The notes: generated by a model from the sequence alone, not told the origin. A DNA stretch of 64,000 bases from Leptospira fainei serovar Hurstbridge str. BUT 6 (GCF_000306235.2 NZ_AKWZ02000004.1:62001-126000); one strand, 5' to 3'; shown: positions 18,532-29,168, numbered from the stretch's first letter. Program-made: numbers and translations.

Positions 18532-19052
18532 ATCGCGAATCCGTCTCTCTTCATTCGAAATCGATACTTTACATTGCTAGGCTTGGTTCGATTTGAAGAG
18601 ATCGGAAGAAATTCGAAATCCGTAAGGAAGGCACTTCGCGTCGATTTTAACACAACAATCGTTTTCAATGAACGCTTTTATAGCTGACGTAGTCTTTCTA
18701 CAAATGATAATCAATTGTAATATTAGCTTCGCCTTTCAGAAAGGCATTCCTCTTTTCATTGCAGCAGAGGATTTATAGAACTTTTTAATCGACCCTAGCT
18801 TTTCGAACGAATATCGTTTCTCTAAGAATATAGTTATCAATTTAAAGTAACCGGAGTCGGAGGCATCCGTCCTTCTGCATCTTATGGCATACCTTCACAA
18901 GGGATACAACTTATAACGATTTTCGTCTGCGTTAATATGGACAAAAAGAACGATCCGGGAGAATTTTATAAAAATATTAATTAAAAAAAGAAGGCTCCGA
19001 AAAGAGGTTATAAAAACGGAACCTTTTCCAATAATGGCTTTAATTGTTTGAG
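18532..19052. other. Convergent intergenic region
   Basis: About 520 bp between the MDR gene and the outer-membrane gene. It contains the minus-strand terminator at 18983-19025. A TGATAATCAATTGTAAT stretch near 18707 loosely resembles a Fur-type site, but there is no gene start nearby. No ORF or RNA gene was recognised. Confidence 0.4.
18983..19025 (-). terminator. Rho-independent terminator of the outer-membrane barrel gene
   Basis: On the minus strand a nine-pair stem (AAGGTTCCG with CGGAGCCTT, including one G-U pair) closes a 17-base loop and is followed by a run of seven T. It lies 28 bases after the stop of 19053-19946. The G-U pair exists only on the minus strand, which supports this orientation. 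Confidence 0.75.
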
Positions 19053-19946
19053 CTATATTTCGAATTTATATCCGAATCGATACTGAGTCCCTCCTAATAT
19101 TACCGGAAATCCCGGAGAAGGAGCTAAACTGATAATGCCGCCTAACGAACGGGTGTGCCCAACTCCATACTGAAAGGAGTAAAAAGTTTCGGCTTCCATA
19201 AAGAAATAACCTTTCTCCGATAATCGAGCTTGAGCGCCGATCAACCAATTCGGAGCAAAACCGGCCGCATTGAATCTCGTATTTTCCCAATTCGATTGAG
19301 GACTTGTTCCATCGGCGACGAGGTTCGTAATTGTGTTTGTTGGGCCGAGGTTTGTTACCAAATATTGATGAACATCTTCCATACGATTGCTCCCGGCGAG
19401 ACTCCAACCGCCTTTGAAATAATGAATCCCTGCGCCGATATAAATTGCGGCATCTTCGCTTATGGAAAGCTTAATACCGATATCCACGGGTATCTGGACA
19501 GCATTGTAATCGTACGTTATATCGTAATATTGATATCCGGCAAATTTGGCTTCCGAATAACCGCCCATAATCTTTCTCGTATAATTTCCGGATATTCGCC
19601 AAAAGAATACTTTTCCGAAATCTTTCTCATATCCGAAAGAGATGACACCGCCTGTCATAGGCCCTTTTGTTTTCACGCTAATAAGACCGTTCGTAGTATG
19701 CTGAAGGGTTACCAACCTGTCTTCGGGAATGAGTGCACGCCGGGTCGCGACGCCATTTTGACCGTCCGAAGACTGCACGTCGTAATAGCTGGAGGCATTT
19801 TGACCATCTTGAGTTATCGTCTTTCCTAGTTGACCGAGGTCAAACTGGGTTCCAAGACTCCCGAAGATATAAGATTTTGCGCTTAGATTTCCCGCCGAAG
19901 AGAGAAACATAAGAACGAGAATCGTTTTACATTTAGTTTGCTTCAT
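19053..19946 (-). CDS. Predicted outer-membrane beta-barrel protein
   Basis: The 297-aa protein starts with a Sec signal peptide (residues 1-23, ending LSAKS). The mature part is made of amphipathic strands rich in Tyr, Phe and Gly: VFFWRISGNYTRKIMGG, QYYDITYDYNAVQIPVDIGIKL, AAIYIGAGIHYFKGGW, KGYFFMEAETFYSF and the final YRFGYKFEI. The OmpW/OmpA-like opacity barrel type is suggested (8-10 strands), though the last residue is Ile, not the usual Phe. It is monocistronic, ends in a clear terminator, and has motif copy B about 200 bases upstream, implying co-regulation with the M24 and VOC operons. The RBS is AGGG five bases from the ATG. Transport or sensing roles cannot be told apart. Confidence 0.72.
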   Translation of the reverse strand: MKQTKCKTILVLMFLSSAGNLSAKSYIFGSLGTQFDLGQLGKTITQDGQNASSYYDVQSSDGQNGVATRRALIPEDRLVTLQHTTNGLISVKTKGPMTGGVISFGYEKDFGKVFFWRISGNYTRKIMGGYSEAKFAGYQYYDITYDYNAVQIPVDIGIKLSISEDAAIYIGAGIHYFKGGWSLAGSNRMEDVHQYLVTNLGPTNTITNLVADGTSPQSNWENTRFNAAGFAPNWLIGAQARLSEKGYFFMEAETFYSFQYGVGHTRSLGGIISLAPSPGFPVILGGTQYRFGYKFEI

Positions 19947-20328
19947 ACTTACCCTGTATTTCAGTATTCATAACATTGATGGACTCGATTAGAGGAGATA
20001 CGGCAGGTACCTTATTGCTTTGCGCTCATTCTTTTTCGATTCCGAATGGCATCCGGAGATAGGTAACGTAATTCTTAATCAAAAGTACGTTTCGTTTTAT
20101 CTACCGGTGCGTAAATCGTTACCTCGATCCGAATCGGGAAAATGATAACAGAACCTTAATTACTCCGCTTGAACGATACCGGTATTTCGGAGATTTTTTG
20201 AATGGAGCGAGCAGATTTAGAAGAACTCCGGAAATGCCCGCGTTAATGTGCACTTCCGAAAACGATTAATAAACATTATAATATCCCTATTCACTTAAAC
20301 TAAGCAATTAAGCGAAATCTAAATATAC
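19947..20328. other. Intergenic region upstream of the outer-membrane gene
   Basis: About 380 bp with no ORF. It carries motif copy B (20142-20183). The leader between that -10 element and the ATG is about 196 bases, long enough to hold regulatory RNA structure, but none was recognised. Confidence 0.45.
20142..20183 (-). promoter_or_regulatory. Shared bipartite promoter motif, copy B
   Basis: The minus strand reads ACCGGTATCGTTCAAGC, 19 bases, then TATCAT. Copies A and B also share GGTTCTGTTA just upstream of or overlapping the -10 hexamer. It points at the outer-membrane barrel gene, about 196 bases away. Confidence 0.58.
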
Positions 20329-20967
20329 TTAAGAGATCGAATCGAAATATCGATTCATCGCTTTGAATAGAATGCCGAAAAGATTCGGATCCCCCACTCC
20401 TTTGATAAGCCCGTAAAAACCTTCGTGAGCCATCACGATAAAATGCGCCGCCTCGCTGGTATTAATCTCTTTCTTAATATAACCGGCCGCCTTAGCTCGT
20501 TCTAAGGATTTTTCGAGCTCATTGATCCATAGCTTAAGAGCTGCCTGAAGACGAATCTTGAAACCCTTATCCACAGGCGACATTTCTTGCACGAGGTTAT
20601 TCAATGGACAACCGTACTTAAGAATCTCAGGTTTCGCATTGCCGATATGATTCTGCATGAGTTCCAAAATGCCAACAATCGGATTTTCATATGCCTCGAG
20701 CGGCTTAATCCAACGATCGACTATCAACGATTTTAAAACCTCGTCAACGACGGCATAACCGAGCATAAGCTTGGTGGGAAATTGATGGTAAAAAGCTCCT
20801 TTAGTCAAGGAAGTCTGCTCTACAAGGTCATCCACACTGGTACCTTGAAAACCACGTTTAAAGAAATTCATAAAAGCGACCTCGAGAATTTGCTTTCTCG
20901 TAACTTCAAGATTGCGGGATTTCTTTAATGGGATCCTGTTTTTTTTCATGACCGAACACTTATTCAT
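20329..20967 (-). CDS. TetR family transcriptional regulator
   Basis: The 212-aa protein has a TetR N-terminal HTH at ~25-70: KQILEVAFMNFFKRGFQGTSVDDLVEQTSLTKGAFYHQFPTK, the standard helix-turn-helix ending in a YHxF motif. The C-terminal part is helical and ligand-binding-like, with KYGCPLNNLVQEMS typical of the TetR subgroup that controls small oxidoreductase or membrane-protein genes. The first ATG (20967) or an internal ATG (20949) could start it. It is divergent from the DUF1761 gene, and a near-perfect palindrome at 21032-21049 lies in the 148-bp shared region. Repression of both genes from that operator is the likely arrangement. The inducer is unknown. Confidence 0.9.
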   Translation of the reverse strand: MNKCSVMKKNRIPLKKSRNLEVTRKQILEVAFMNFFKRGFQGTSVDDLVEQTSLTKGAFYHQFPTKLMLGYAVVDEVLKSLIVDRWIKPLEAYENPIVGILELMQNHIGNAKPEILKYGCPLNNLVQEMSPVDKGFKIRLQAALKLWINELEKSLERAKAAGYIKKEINTSEAAHFIVMAHEGFYGLIKGVGDPNLFGILFKAMNRYFDSIS

Positions 20968-21031
20968 TCAACAACAAAGCAGTATAATTCAAGCGCAACA
21001 AAAAAGCTATCGATGAAAATTTTTGTTTACA

Positions 21032-21049
21032 ACATACCAATTAGTATGT
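21032..21049. promoter_or_regulatory. Palindromic TetR operator
   Basis: ACATAC-CAATTA-GTATGT has perfect 6-bp arms, and only one pair is broken in the central six bases. It lies in the divergent region, 65 bases from the TetR start and 67 from the DUF1761 start, the usual place for an autoregulated TetR operator. Size and symmetry fit a TetR dimer. Confidence 0.72.
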
Positions 21050-21115
21050 AAATATACTTCGATTCTCGGTTTTCAAAGAAAAATTGCGAAAGCCGCCATC
21101 AATAATGGAGATAAT

Positions 21116-21535
21116 ATGTTACCGATCAATTTAACGGCTGTTAGTTTAGCGGCCCTTACAGCGTTTGTCCTGGGATTTCTATTTCACGGACCTCTTTTCG
21201 GAAAACTTTGGATGAAATTAGCGGATGTTCATCCGACCGGAAATGAAAAATTTTCCGATATGGTACCTCAACTATTGTGGAACTTACTCTCCAATTTTAT
21301 TACTGCATATGTATTGGCAGTAATATATTTGTTTGCATCTTCTTCTCCTTTCCTGGGTGGCGCTGGAGTTTGGAGAGGCGTTATTTGCGCTCTTTGGTTA
21401 TGGCTCGGCTTTCTAGTTACTTCAACGTCAATCGAAGTTATCTGGATGGGAAGAACGGTTAAACTATGGTTATTCGAATGCGCTTGTTCATTTATAGTAA
21501 TGGCAGCAATGGGAGCAATTATCGCTATTTTGTAA
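21116..21535 (+). CDS. DUF1761 family membrane protein
   Basis: The frame is open from 21023, but the ATG at 21116 has GGAG five bases upstream and begins directly with the first helix, giving 139 aa. There are four hydrophobic helices. The motif FLFHGPLFGKLWMKL after helix 1 is the DUF1761 hallmark, and the remaining helices (FITAYVLAVIYLF, ICALWLWLGFLVT, LFECACSFIVMAAMGAI) match the family layout. The family function is unknown; genes of this type often sit beside a TetR regulator, as here. The TetR operator lies 67 bases upstream, so expression is probably derepressed by that regulator's ligand. Confidence 0.85.
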   Translation: MLPINLTAVSLAALTAFVLGFLFHGPLFGKLWMKLADVHPTGNEKFSDMVPQLLWNLLSNFITAYVLAVIYLFASSSPFLGGAGVWRGVICALWLWLGFLVTSTSIEVIWMGRTVKLWLFECACSFIVMAAMGAIIAIL

Positions 21536-22258
21536 ACGCATTAGAGACGAAGTAAATTTTATTCGAATCTATTTCGATGTCTTTGTCTTAAAAATTCGAA
21601 TTCGAGAGAATTCTATCGGAATATCCTTACTTTGAGCGTGATTTGACATAAAAGTTTGAATATTTCGATAGTTGATCAAAATCGCAATCGACTGAAAATT
21701 GAATAAAGTTCGCCTTTGGTTTTGAGCACTCGATCATCGTTTCTCTCTTCTAAAGTAGTTTTGCAAAATATTGCAAGTTCGGGAACGAATGCCCATAATC
21801 GGGTTTTTTAACGGGTCCATCGACCGGCCTTTTGCGACCTTCGAGAAAAACTGAAATCTCCTAAGAAACCGCCGAGCCGAACTTCATAGATATTTGATGC
21901 AAATCGGAGACGTTTATTTCTTCGAAACCATTACCGGCGTCATCCTAGTAAAATTCGAGGATAGATATCGAATCTAGCTTTTCGTCCGAGTCTAAAGTGG
22001 CTATTTTTATGAAACTTTTACAAACTTAAAATTCATATGACTTAATCATCAAAGTTCCGCAATAATAAATCAACAGAACCAATTTATTTCCCGGGATTCA
22101 ATCCACAACGATTCTAAATTTATCGTTTTTTCCACTTTTTTAAAGTCTACTAACAAATACGAAATTAGATCTGTATATCTATTCGCTGATCATGGAAAGA
22201 TATCATTACGCAGATCGAATAGAGCTGTTTCGGGACTCTTCGGTGGAGATGGGATATA
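21536..22258. other. Long intergenic region, no gene seen
   Basis: About 720 bp between the DUF1761 and PilZ genes. A 25-codon ATG frame starts at 22192 but has no RBS or homology signal. No RNA gene, repeat or decayed gene was recognised. The PilZ promoter must lie in the AT-rich part near 22090-22200. Confidence 0.4.
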
Positions 22259-22618
22259 ATGGAGCGTAGGAAAGCAGATAGATATTTTTCTGAGGAAATA
22301 TGCAAATTTAAAGTTCGTGCTAAAATCGACGAAATCGCGGTTAATGGATTTATATTCGATATCTCCGAATTAGGAGTAGGCATCGTCGGACAAATGCCGG
22401 ATGAAAAGAGAATATTCCCTGGCGCTAATATTTCCGGATATGTAATAAGCCCGGATGAAAGAAGAAAATTCCACTTCGAAGGATCGATTGTCAGAAAGGA
22501 ATTTATTTCTCAGGACGAAATTGAAAGGCTTCTCATAGGAATCAAGTTTTCAGTCAAAATCTCGTTACCGGATTATTTGACCGTGCATGCCCTGCCCGTC
22601 GGATTCATCGTCGATTAA
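22259..22618 (+). CDS. Single-domain PilZ protein
   Basis: The 119-aa protein consists of one PilZ domain. It opens MERRKADRYF, continues with the strand FIFDISELGVGIVG (the D/NxSxxG-type c-di-GMP element), and ends LLIGIKFS. The canonical RxxxR arginine pair near the N-terminus appears as RRKADRY, so c-di-GMP binding is plausible but not certain. It is preceded by GGAG and lies alone between long intergenic regions. PilZ proteins transmit second-messenger levels to motility, surface or transcription machinery; a target cannot be inferred. The nearest downstream gene is a chemoreceptor on the other strand, not an operon partner. Confidence 0.78.
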   Translation: MERRKADRYFSEEICKFKVRAKIDEIAVNGFIFDISELGVGIVGQMPDEKRIFPGANISGYVISPDERRKFHFEGSIVRKEFISQDEIERLLIGIKFSVKISLPDYLTVHALPVGFIVD

Positions 22619-23149
22619 TAATGATCCTTTCCGGTCGAAATAGGCGTCCCCATTTCGACATCTCATTGAATTTTATTCAGGTAGTATGAATCGTCCGCCT
22701 CTTGATAAAAACGTTTTCGTAAAAGTATTTAATTACGAAGTTAAGAGGCTGAATCAAGTTTTGCGACAGACGGAAATAACGTTTTGTCTGCGTACCATTC
22801 GCCCAATATTAAATAGATTAGTGAAATAATTATACTAAAAATACGAATCATTAACCCATACATAATCTTCAATAATCATAATTCTCGGATTATTACTTTT
22901 AAAGGGCACCCCATCTTTAGCCTGCCCGGAATTAAAATTGTTCTTATATCTTACGAAGTATTTAAATAAAATGTGATCAACAAATCACGTCATTTATCCC
23001 AATGCCAAAGCTCGATCACCACAGATCGGCGTTAATGAACCCTGACAGATTCTCATTTCCACAATCGTTTTGAATCTTTTTCTTTGTAATTTATATCGAT
23101 TACGATTTTATTTTATAAATTTACCAATTCTTATAGGACACGAGTAGAT
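22619..23149. other. Convergent intergenic region
   Basis: About 530 AT-rich bases. A hairpin (TCGAAAT, 10-base loop, ATTTCGA) at about 22637-22660 follows the PilZ stop and may end its transcript, although no T-run follows. No ORF or RNA gene was recognised. Confidence 0.35.
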
Positions 23150-25684
23150 TCAGAATTTGTAAGTATTGATTACCTGTTGAAGATTCTCTCCTATCTGTTC
23201 GACATCGTTCGAATTTTCAAGAAGAGTTAACGAACTATCGGCTATTGTCTGAGTTCCGGCAGCAATCACTTGAAGGGACTTAGATATTTCTGTCGCGGCA
23301 ATCCTTTCTTGGTTTGCTGCATCAAGTATTTGATGTGAATTGTCAACAATCATTTGAATAGAATTTACGATCTTGTCCGCGTCATGGCTTTGCTTTTCTT
23401 TCGCATCGCCTACTAAATTTGCCGCATCGCGTATCCTCGAAATGTTATTCAGAAGCTGGCTAAAGCTGCTTTCCGTTTCTTCCACCATCTGAACGCTATT
23501 TGCAATTGCCTTTTTTGTTTCAAGAGTAAGCGAGAGGATACTCCGCGTATTCTGAGCCGTTTGATCCGCTAATTTTGTGATTTCTTGTGCAACTACTGCA
23601 AATCCCTTTCCCATTGCACCTGCACGCGCCGCTTCAATTGCCGCGTTCAGAGCAAGCAGATTTGTTCTCTCAGATATTTCGTTTATTATATCCACAACCT
23701 CATCAATGCGTGAGGCTTTTTGATTCACTTCATGAATCGATTCTGAAGTTTTTCTCGAACTTAACATGCCTGAGGTCGCTTGCGTTGAGAATTCTTCGGT
23801 TAACCGTTTCATATCCTGCATGGCGTCCTCTACATCCTTCATTGCGGAGCGGAATTGAACCACTACAGTTCCTATTTCTTTCAAATGCCCTGACTCAACC
23901 GTAAGACTTCCGAGAACGTTTTCCACAGAAGCCGTGAGCTCCTCCGTTGCCGCAGAGGTTTCCTCTGAGGATGCGGCTTGGTCCTGGGCGGCATTGGAAT
24001 ATTTTTTAACGAGTTCAGCGACATCTTTCGACTTAATCGTAAGTTTTCCCGTTACTTGTCTTAGCAGAAATACTATCTCAGTAAAATTCAGAATAAAAAC
24101 TCCCATCCATTTCAGAAGTCCGCCGATTTCATCATTTATTCCGTAATCTAGATTCTCCTTTAATTCGCCTCCTCCTCTTACAATTTGCCGTATCTTATTT
24201 GTGCTATCTCTAATGACATCCAATATACTTTTTATAGTAAGAACCTGAAATAAAATCAAGAGCCCAAGAATGGAAATGACGGAAGTAGTAACAATGAATC
24301 CATCTTTTTTCGATTGTTCGGCCTTTACCTTTAGTTTTCTAGCAAGACTGGATGCAACCTTTTGATTAAGCGCAAAGACACTGTCAATGCATTCAGTTAT
24401 TGGATCAAAAAATTCTCCGGATTTAATTTTAGGTCGGTTCGTATCAATTATTTCTGCTGAAATAAGAGTCGTAATTTTATTTATTTTTAAGGCGGTATCG
24501 TCGTAACCCGATGCAAAATCTTTTTCATCCGGATTAAATTGAACTATATATTCGAAATTCTTTGATAGATTTTCAAAGGACCCTCCTGCGTAGCCAAGTA
24601 ATTCCTTAATCTTTAATTTATCAGAATTAGGTATACTCTCCCCTTTTACGAGTAACGGGACAATGTAAGCCCGCAACTGTCCAAGACTTTCCGCAAGATT
24701 CTGGAGTTTTGACACCGAGGCATCCACCATGAAATGCGTATCTTTTCCTGAATCGAGAAATAAACCCGAAGCTACTCCCACCGAGCTATCTAAATCTAAT
24801 ATTAAGCGAATCAATTTTACGTGTCTCGAAAAACTTTCTCTATACGTAAGATTACGATTATTGTCTCGCAAGTTCTCCCACCCGCTTATGATCGATTTTC
24901 CTTTTTCGAAAGCCTGAAACTTATTACCGGCGGCATCATTAAGAATCTCAAATTCTTTATATCTCGCATTCATTTCATTTTCAATTTCCGTAATTTTGGG
25001 CAAAACTACGCTCTCGCCCCCCAGAAATCTTCCCACCAATCCTCTGTGTTTTGCGGTGAGCCTCATCAATTCCGCAAGCTTCAGATTATATTCGCTACCT
25101 TCCAATCTAGATATCGAATTGAAATATTCCTCGTTTATATCTAGAATAATTTTTAATGAAAATGACCCTAACGCAATTGCCATTAAGATAAGAATGAAAA
25201 GAAGCTTTGTCTTAATACGATATCTTTGTAAAAATTTCGTTGGATTTAATATCCACTGAATATCAAATTTTGCTCCTTTTTTATCCTTATATCTCCTAAT
25301 TGCCGCGGCAACCTGTTCTTCCGTTGGCCTTATTCTTATAGCTGTGAATCCGATTCTTTTGCCATTCGAATCAAAAATTGGCGTAACCGTCATATACGCC
25401 CAATAATAGTTGCCGGATTTTACTTTATTTTTGATAACCCCATTCCAAGGATCTCCGGAAAGAATCGTTGCCCACATTTCCTTGAACACCGCGTCGGGCA
25501 TTTCCGAATGACGCATGATATTGTGATTTTTCCCAATCACTTCCTCTTTAGAATATCCGCTAAACTTAAGCAGATCATGGTTTGCCTCTATTATTTTCCC
25601 CGAAACATCTGTCGTACTAACAAGAGTAGTATTTTCGGGAATATCTATCTGGTTGCCGATAGTATTTGGGTTTGCAATCTGCAT
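23150..25684 (-). CDS. Aer-like PAS-containing methyl-accepting chemotaxis protein
   Basis: The 844-aa receptor begins with an Aer-type PAS domain (~15-120: [55 protein letters not shown]), which senses redox or oxygen through FAD or haem in relatives. TM1 lies at ~160-182, then a ~270-residue helical periplasmic domain with [11 protein letters not shown], resembling nitrate-sensing or helical-bundle sensors, then TM2 at ~455-480. The cytoplasmic part ends in a classical signalling hairpin ([21 protein letters not shown] and [12 protein letters not shown]) that binds CheA/CheW. No C-terminal pentapeptide for CheR/CheB is present. A strong AGGAG lies 5 bases before the ATG. Having both a PAS and a periplasmic bundle is notable, allowing inside and outside sensing. 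Confidence 0.93.
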   Translation of the reverse strand: MQIANPNTIGNQIDIPENTTLVSTTDVSGKIIEANHDLLKFSGYSKEEVIGKNHNIMRHSEMPDAVFKEMWATILSGDPWNGVIKNKVKSGNYYWAYMTVTPIFDSNGKRIGFTAIRIRPTEEQVAAAIRRYKDKKGAKFDIQWILNPTKFLQRYRIKTKLLFILILMAIALGSFSLKIILDINEEYFNSISRLEGSEYNLKLAELMRLTAKHRGLVGRFLGGESVVLPKITEIENEMNARYKEFEILNDAAGNKFQAFEKGKSIISGWENLRDNNRNLTYRESFSRHVKLIRLILDLDSSVGVASGLFLDSGKDTHFMVDASVSKLQNLAESLGQLRAYIVPLLVKGESIPNSDKLKIKELLGYAGGSFENLSKNFEYIVQFNPDEKDFASGYDDTALKINKITTLISAEIIDTNRPKIKSGEFFDPITECIDSVFALNQKVASSLARKLKVKAEQSKKDGFIVTTSVISILGLLILFQVLTIKSILDVIRDSTNKIRQIVRGGGELKENLDYGINDEIGGLLKWMGVFILNFTEIVFLLRQVTGKLTIKSKDVAELVKKYSNAAQDQAASSEETSAATEELTASVENVLGSLTVESGHLKEIGTVVVQFRSAMKDVEDAMQDMKRLTEEFSTQATSGMLSSRKTSESIHEVNQKASRIDEVVDIINEISERTNLLALNAAIEAARAGAMGKGFAVVAQEITKLADQTAQNTRSILSLTLETKKAIANSVQMVEETESSFSQLLNNISRIRDAANLVGDAKEKQSHDADKIVNSIQMIVDNSHQILDAANQERIAATEISKSLQVIAAGTQTIADSSLTLLENSNDVEQIGENLQQVINTYKF

Positions 25685-26390
25685 ACTTACTCCTGCTCAA
25701 ACAAATATTGAAAATAAAATTTCATGCTGTAGCTGCCCGGCGCCAGTTTCATTTTTAGCCTAGTTACTTTTTAGTGTACACTTTTTAAGCAACATTTTCT
25801 TCAAGCTCGGCAGAGCCCGCATAAACTACGAAAGAATTTGATTTCTGTCTATTATAATATACTTCTATATCATCATTAACTGCCGTTTCAGAGCGGAGTT
25901 TTCTAATTTAGAAAAGTAATTATATCCTATCTCTCCTGTTGAGGAAATCAAAAAGGATTCACATACTGGGGTCCGGACCATTTCCATTTCTTGTTCATCG
26001 ATTTCTCTACCTGGATTTTTGAGTGAAAAAGGTGTCCGATTTTATGCGACGAGGCTACGGTATTGATGAGAATCACTGCTCAGTTAATCATTCCGCCAGA
26101 TCAAAAGATAATCGATATAGATGGGCTCGCAATCGTTGGAGCAAGAATGAGTTCATAACCAGGTAGCGGAAGGTAATCAGAGAGTATTGAAGACCGCTTT
26201 TTCTTCTTACGGATATATAAGACCCGAGTATTCGCAACTCTACTTGAATGAGTTTAGCTTCATTAAGAATGCAAATGTATTCGGGCTAGATTCGCTAGTA
26301 GAAGGTAAAAATCATGATCGGAATAGACATCTCTTTCCCTCGGAGAGCCGGGGACCCTATGGGACGGTTCGGATTGGAGGGAAAGGATGT
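25685..26390. other. Long intergenic region with a 10-bp palindrome
   Basis: About 700 bp between the chemoreceptor start and the stop of the next minus-strand gene. AGTGTACACT at 25773-25782 is a perfect palindrome about 90 bases upstream of the receptor ATG and may be an operator. GGTCCGGACC near 25972 is another. Short open frames at 26054-26146 and 26187-26399 lack convincing starts, and I could not link them to a known protein or insertion sequence. Confidence 0.4.
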
Positions 26391-27668
26391 TTATTCTGAA
26401 AGGATTTTTAATTTCTTGCTGAAAATATAGTCCTGCAGATAAACCATATCGTCCGGATTGGAATCGAAGAAATTCACTCCGAGCTGGTATCGATTTTCCG
26501 AGATTGCCAAAAATCGTACGACTTCTCCCCTAAGAACCAGATCCCTTTCGGCAATAGGAACAAACATTTTAATGATATTATGTTTTTTTAAGTAATTAAA
26601 GGTTCGAAGTTCTTCTATTTCGAAAAGGAGTCCATTCATACTGATATCAAGAATCTTTGTAGCCGCCCTGGCGGTTTTATAATTTTCCTGACGAATATAG
26701 ACTTTCGTAAGCGCGTAAGTTAAAATCTCGCCAAGCTCTTGAATGTACAAAGCCTGCTGAAGCACGATGGAGAATTTATCCATGGCGGTGGAAAAGACTC
26801 TAATATGACCGATGACGTCGTTGAAGAGCCTAACAGGCGTGACAACGTACGAAATCATAAAGTTGCGGACCTCCTCCTTTTGCATGTCCCGAAAAAATGC
26901 GTCCGCATTAGCCTGCCCTTCCGCTTGAACCATTCGAAGATATCCCGCCCGGAAATTCTCAAGGCCCTCTTCCTTTCCTTCTCCGATGTAATTCATGATC
27001 AAAGAACAGTCGGGAATATAAACCGTCGTATTGAATTCCTTAATGAACCTGCCCAAGAAGCCGCCGTCGTTACCAGGACCGTAAAACTCGATCTCATAAT
27101 CGCGTGAAACTCCTAAGATGTAATCGGTAGCCATCAGATTGATCAGTTTTAGACTGGGATGATCTTTTTTAATTTCTTTCATTAAATGAAAGAACCTTTG
27201 TTCCACGTAAAGATTCTTACCTAGTTCCCGTTCTCCCCCCGTTAAGGAACGGTAGAGAATTACGTAGTTCATGAATAAGTCGTCTACGGCGACCCGAAGA
27301 TTTTGTCTAAACGCCGCCGCCTGCAATTCGGAGGGAATTTTTATTCTAACATGGTCTTCCCAAAAATGCAGAATCACCACTTCGAATTGATATAGAATAT
27401 TCAAAATTTCGAAACTGATCTTCGCCCGTAAAATCCCCTTAGACTGTATATACGGAACGAGAAAGATTAAAGTGTCCTCTCCAATCTCCTCGACTACGGC
27501 ACTGAGTTTATCCCCTTCGTAATCGAATGGAAATTCGCGCTGGTCCGCCTTTAAACTGTAAAATAGATGCTTAACCAAATTGATGTCGGAACCGATGATC
27601 GTTTCCCCGAACATCGTTTCCAGGATTGTTATCAATTCTTGAAGACTATCCGATCTACCTACAGCCAT
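26391..27668 (-). CDS. DUF1577-type Leptospira protein with C-terminal PilZ domain
   Basis: The 425-aa cytoplasmic protein has no signal or membrane segment. Its C-terminal ~95 residues form a PilZ-like barrel: [22 protein letters not shown], then [26 protein letters not shown]. The N-terminal two-thirds has a strand-rich start resembling a second PilZ-like/YcgR-N module ([25 protein letters not shown]) and a helical middle. This layout corresponds, as I recall, to the DUF1577 family largely confined to Leptospira. C-di-GMP-dependent signalling is the likely role. No RBS is obvious before the ATG. It is divergent from the 27853 gene with about 185 bp between. Confidence 0.68.
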   Translation of the reverse strand: MAVGRSDSLQELITILETMFGETIIGSDINLVKHLFYSLKADQREFPFDYEGDKLSAVVEEIGEDTLIFLVPYIQSKGILRAKISFEILNILYQFEVVILHFWEDHVRIKIPSELQAAAFRQNLRVAVDDLFMNYVILYRSLTGGERELGKNLYVEQRFFHLMKEIKKDHPSLKLINLMATDYILGVSRDYEIEFYGPGNDGGFLGRFIKEFNTTVYIPDCSLIMNYIGEGKEEGLENFRAGYLRMVQAEGQANADAFFRDMQKEEVRNFMISYVVTPVRLFNDVIGHIRVFSTAMDKFSIVLQQALYIQELGEILTYALTKVYIRQENYKTARAATKILDISMNGLLFEIEELRTFNYLKKHNIIKMFVPIAERDLVLRGEVVRFLAISENRYQLGVNFFDSNPDDMVYLQDYIFSKKLKILSE

Positions 27669-27852
27669 AATGCGCCAAAATTAAAGAAGCTCTATCTAAT
27701 ATTTTCGACTTTTGAAGAAGTCGAATCCAGCCGATAACATCGCTTTCTCGTCCAGGACCCGCTTTTTCGAGCGATCCAATGGGACATAGTGGAAAGGAGA
27801 AAGGAAGGAAATTGTGCGATGGGTTTTTCCAGGTCATGCCGAAAAAAATAGC

Positions 27853-28380
27853 ATGGAACAGAATAAGTCCGAACTCAACCCAGAACTCTTTGATATGATG
27901 CGCCAAGGCAAACTTTCCGCCACGAAAATTCTCGCATTGATTTCCCTAAAGGAATTGGTGGATAGATTCGCCTGCATCCCGTTCCTGGAACAAGATAAAC
28001 TCGCCGAAATTAAAAGTAGAATCGGTGTGGAGCCGGACATCCTTAGTTGGGGGGATTATTTTCAAACGGAAGTCGCCTCTCGTTTCTTTGATAGATCCGA
28101 CGCAGATTTTTCTAAAATCGTGGATACGATTCGGTTCGATATGATATCCGCCCATTTAATCTTTTCCGGTAAGCCGGACTATTTTACCGATTCCGTTCGC
28201 GGGCAAGCCATCATGTCCCGTTCCATCGATTCTAGTTTCTGGACGCTAGAGGATGAGGAGAATGTTCATTTGGAAATTCTTTTGGACTACTTCGAGCAGA
28301 TGGGATTAGGCAATAAACCTCTTGCAGTGTCGGATAGAATTTGGTATGAAAGTTTTGAATTGAAGCAGGAAGCTGTTTAA
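27853..28380 (+). CDS. Conserved hypothetical protein coupled to enoyl-CoA hydratase
   Basis: A 175-aa product from the ATG at 27853; an in-frame GTG at 27814 would add 13 residues but has no better RBS. No domain was recognised. It is acidic, mostly helical and cytoplasmic ([19 protein letters not shown], then [25 protein letters not shown]). The stop codon overlaps the ATG of the enoyl-CoA hydratase gene by one base (TAATG), so the two proteins are made from one transcript in coupled fashion. A partner role in the same acyl-CoA step is possible but not shown. Confidence 0.7.
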   Translation: MEQNKSELNPELFDMMRQGKLSATKILALISLKELVDRFACIPFLEQDKLAEIKSRIGVEPDILSWGDYFQTEVASRFFDRSDADFSKIVDTIRFDMISAHLIFSGKPDYFTDSVRGQAIMSRSIDSSFWTLEDEENVHLEILLDYFEQMGLGNKPLAVSDRIWYESFELKQEAV

Positions 28381-29168
28381 TGGCATTAGTCGAAGCCGAA
28401 ACGGTGGAGTTATCCGCCGATTCCCGAATAGAAATTCTTTATCTAAATAACCCTGAAACGAAGAATTCTATGACCCGCGATATGGGTCTCGAATTTAAAG
28501 CTCATATCGATAGATTGAAAAAAAGTCCGCCACGATCGGTCGTAATCACCGGAAAAAACGGAATTTTTTCAGCCGGCGGTAACTTCGAATTGCTGAAGTC
28601 GTTTGCAGAAAAGGATTTTGAAACGAACAAAAAAGAAATGTTCGAATTTTATAATCTTTTTCTATCCGTTCGCGATCTGCAAGTTCCGATAATCTGTGCC
28701 GCTAATGGACATGCAGTCGGAGCCGGCCTGTCAATTACGTTCGCCTGTGATATCCGAATCTTCGCTACCGAAGGTAAATACCAATTTAATTTCGTGAAAT
28801 TGGGAATTCATCCAGGAATGGGCTCCAGTTATCTTGTAAGAGAATTATTCGGGACTTCCTTGTCCAATCGACTTCTCTTTCTGGCAGAAACTTTGAACGG
28901 AGAAGAATGCTTAAGATTGGGAATTTCGTACGATTCCGTTCCGAAAGACGAAGTATTGCAACGCGCCACCGAAATCGCTATTTCATTAAGCGAAAGTGCG
29001 CCTTTAGCTTTATCCGAATTGAAGAAAAACACGTATAATCGGGAAGCCTTAAATGCCGCTCTGCGCTTGGAAGCGGAATCACAAGCGAGTAATTTTCTCT
29101 CTAAGGATTTTAGAGAAACGATCAAATCTCTCGAAGAAAAAAGAAAACCGATTTTTAGAGGGTTTTAA
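28380..29168 (+). CDS. Enoyl-CoA hydratase/isomerase family protein
   Basis: The 262-aa protein is a crotonase-fold enzyme. [13 protein letters not shown] provides the first oxyanion-hole segment, and [20 protein letters not shown] the second, with the conserved A/CDIR-type strand. [17 protein letters not shown] follows where one catalytic glutamate sits in hydratases; here that position is not glutamate, and the second (usually after GxxY/F) is also unclear, so isomerase, hydrolase or lyase activity is possible instead of simple hydration. It acts on CoA thioesters, probably in fatty-acid or amino-acid breakdown. It is coupled to the upstream gene and ends at a strong terminator. Confidence 0.87.
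   Translation: MALVEAETVELSADSRIEILYLNNPETKNSMTRDMGLEFKAHIDRLKKSPPRSVVITGKNGIFSAGGNFELLKSFAEKDFETNKKEMFEFYNLFLSVRDLQVPIICAANGHAVGAGLSITFACDIRIFATEGKYQFNFVKLGIHPGMGSSYLVRELFGTSLSNRLLFLAETLNGEECLRLGISYDSVPKDEVLQRATEIAISLSESAPLALSELKKNTYNREALNAALRLEAESQASNFLSKDFRETIKSLEEKRKPIFRGF

Noticed and set aside
18700..18725. TGATAATCAATTGTAAT as a Fur box
   Set aside because: It lies between two convergent gene ends with no promoter or start nearby.
26187..26399. 70-codon frame in the gap before the DUF1577-type gene, considered as an insertion-sequence remnant
   Set aside because: TTG start, no RBS, no recognisable transposase motif and no inverted repeats or target duplication.
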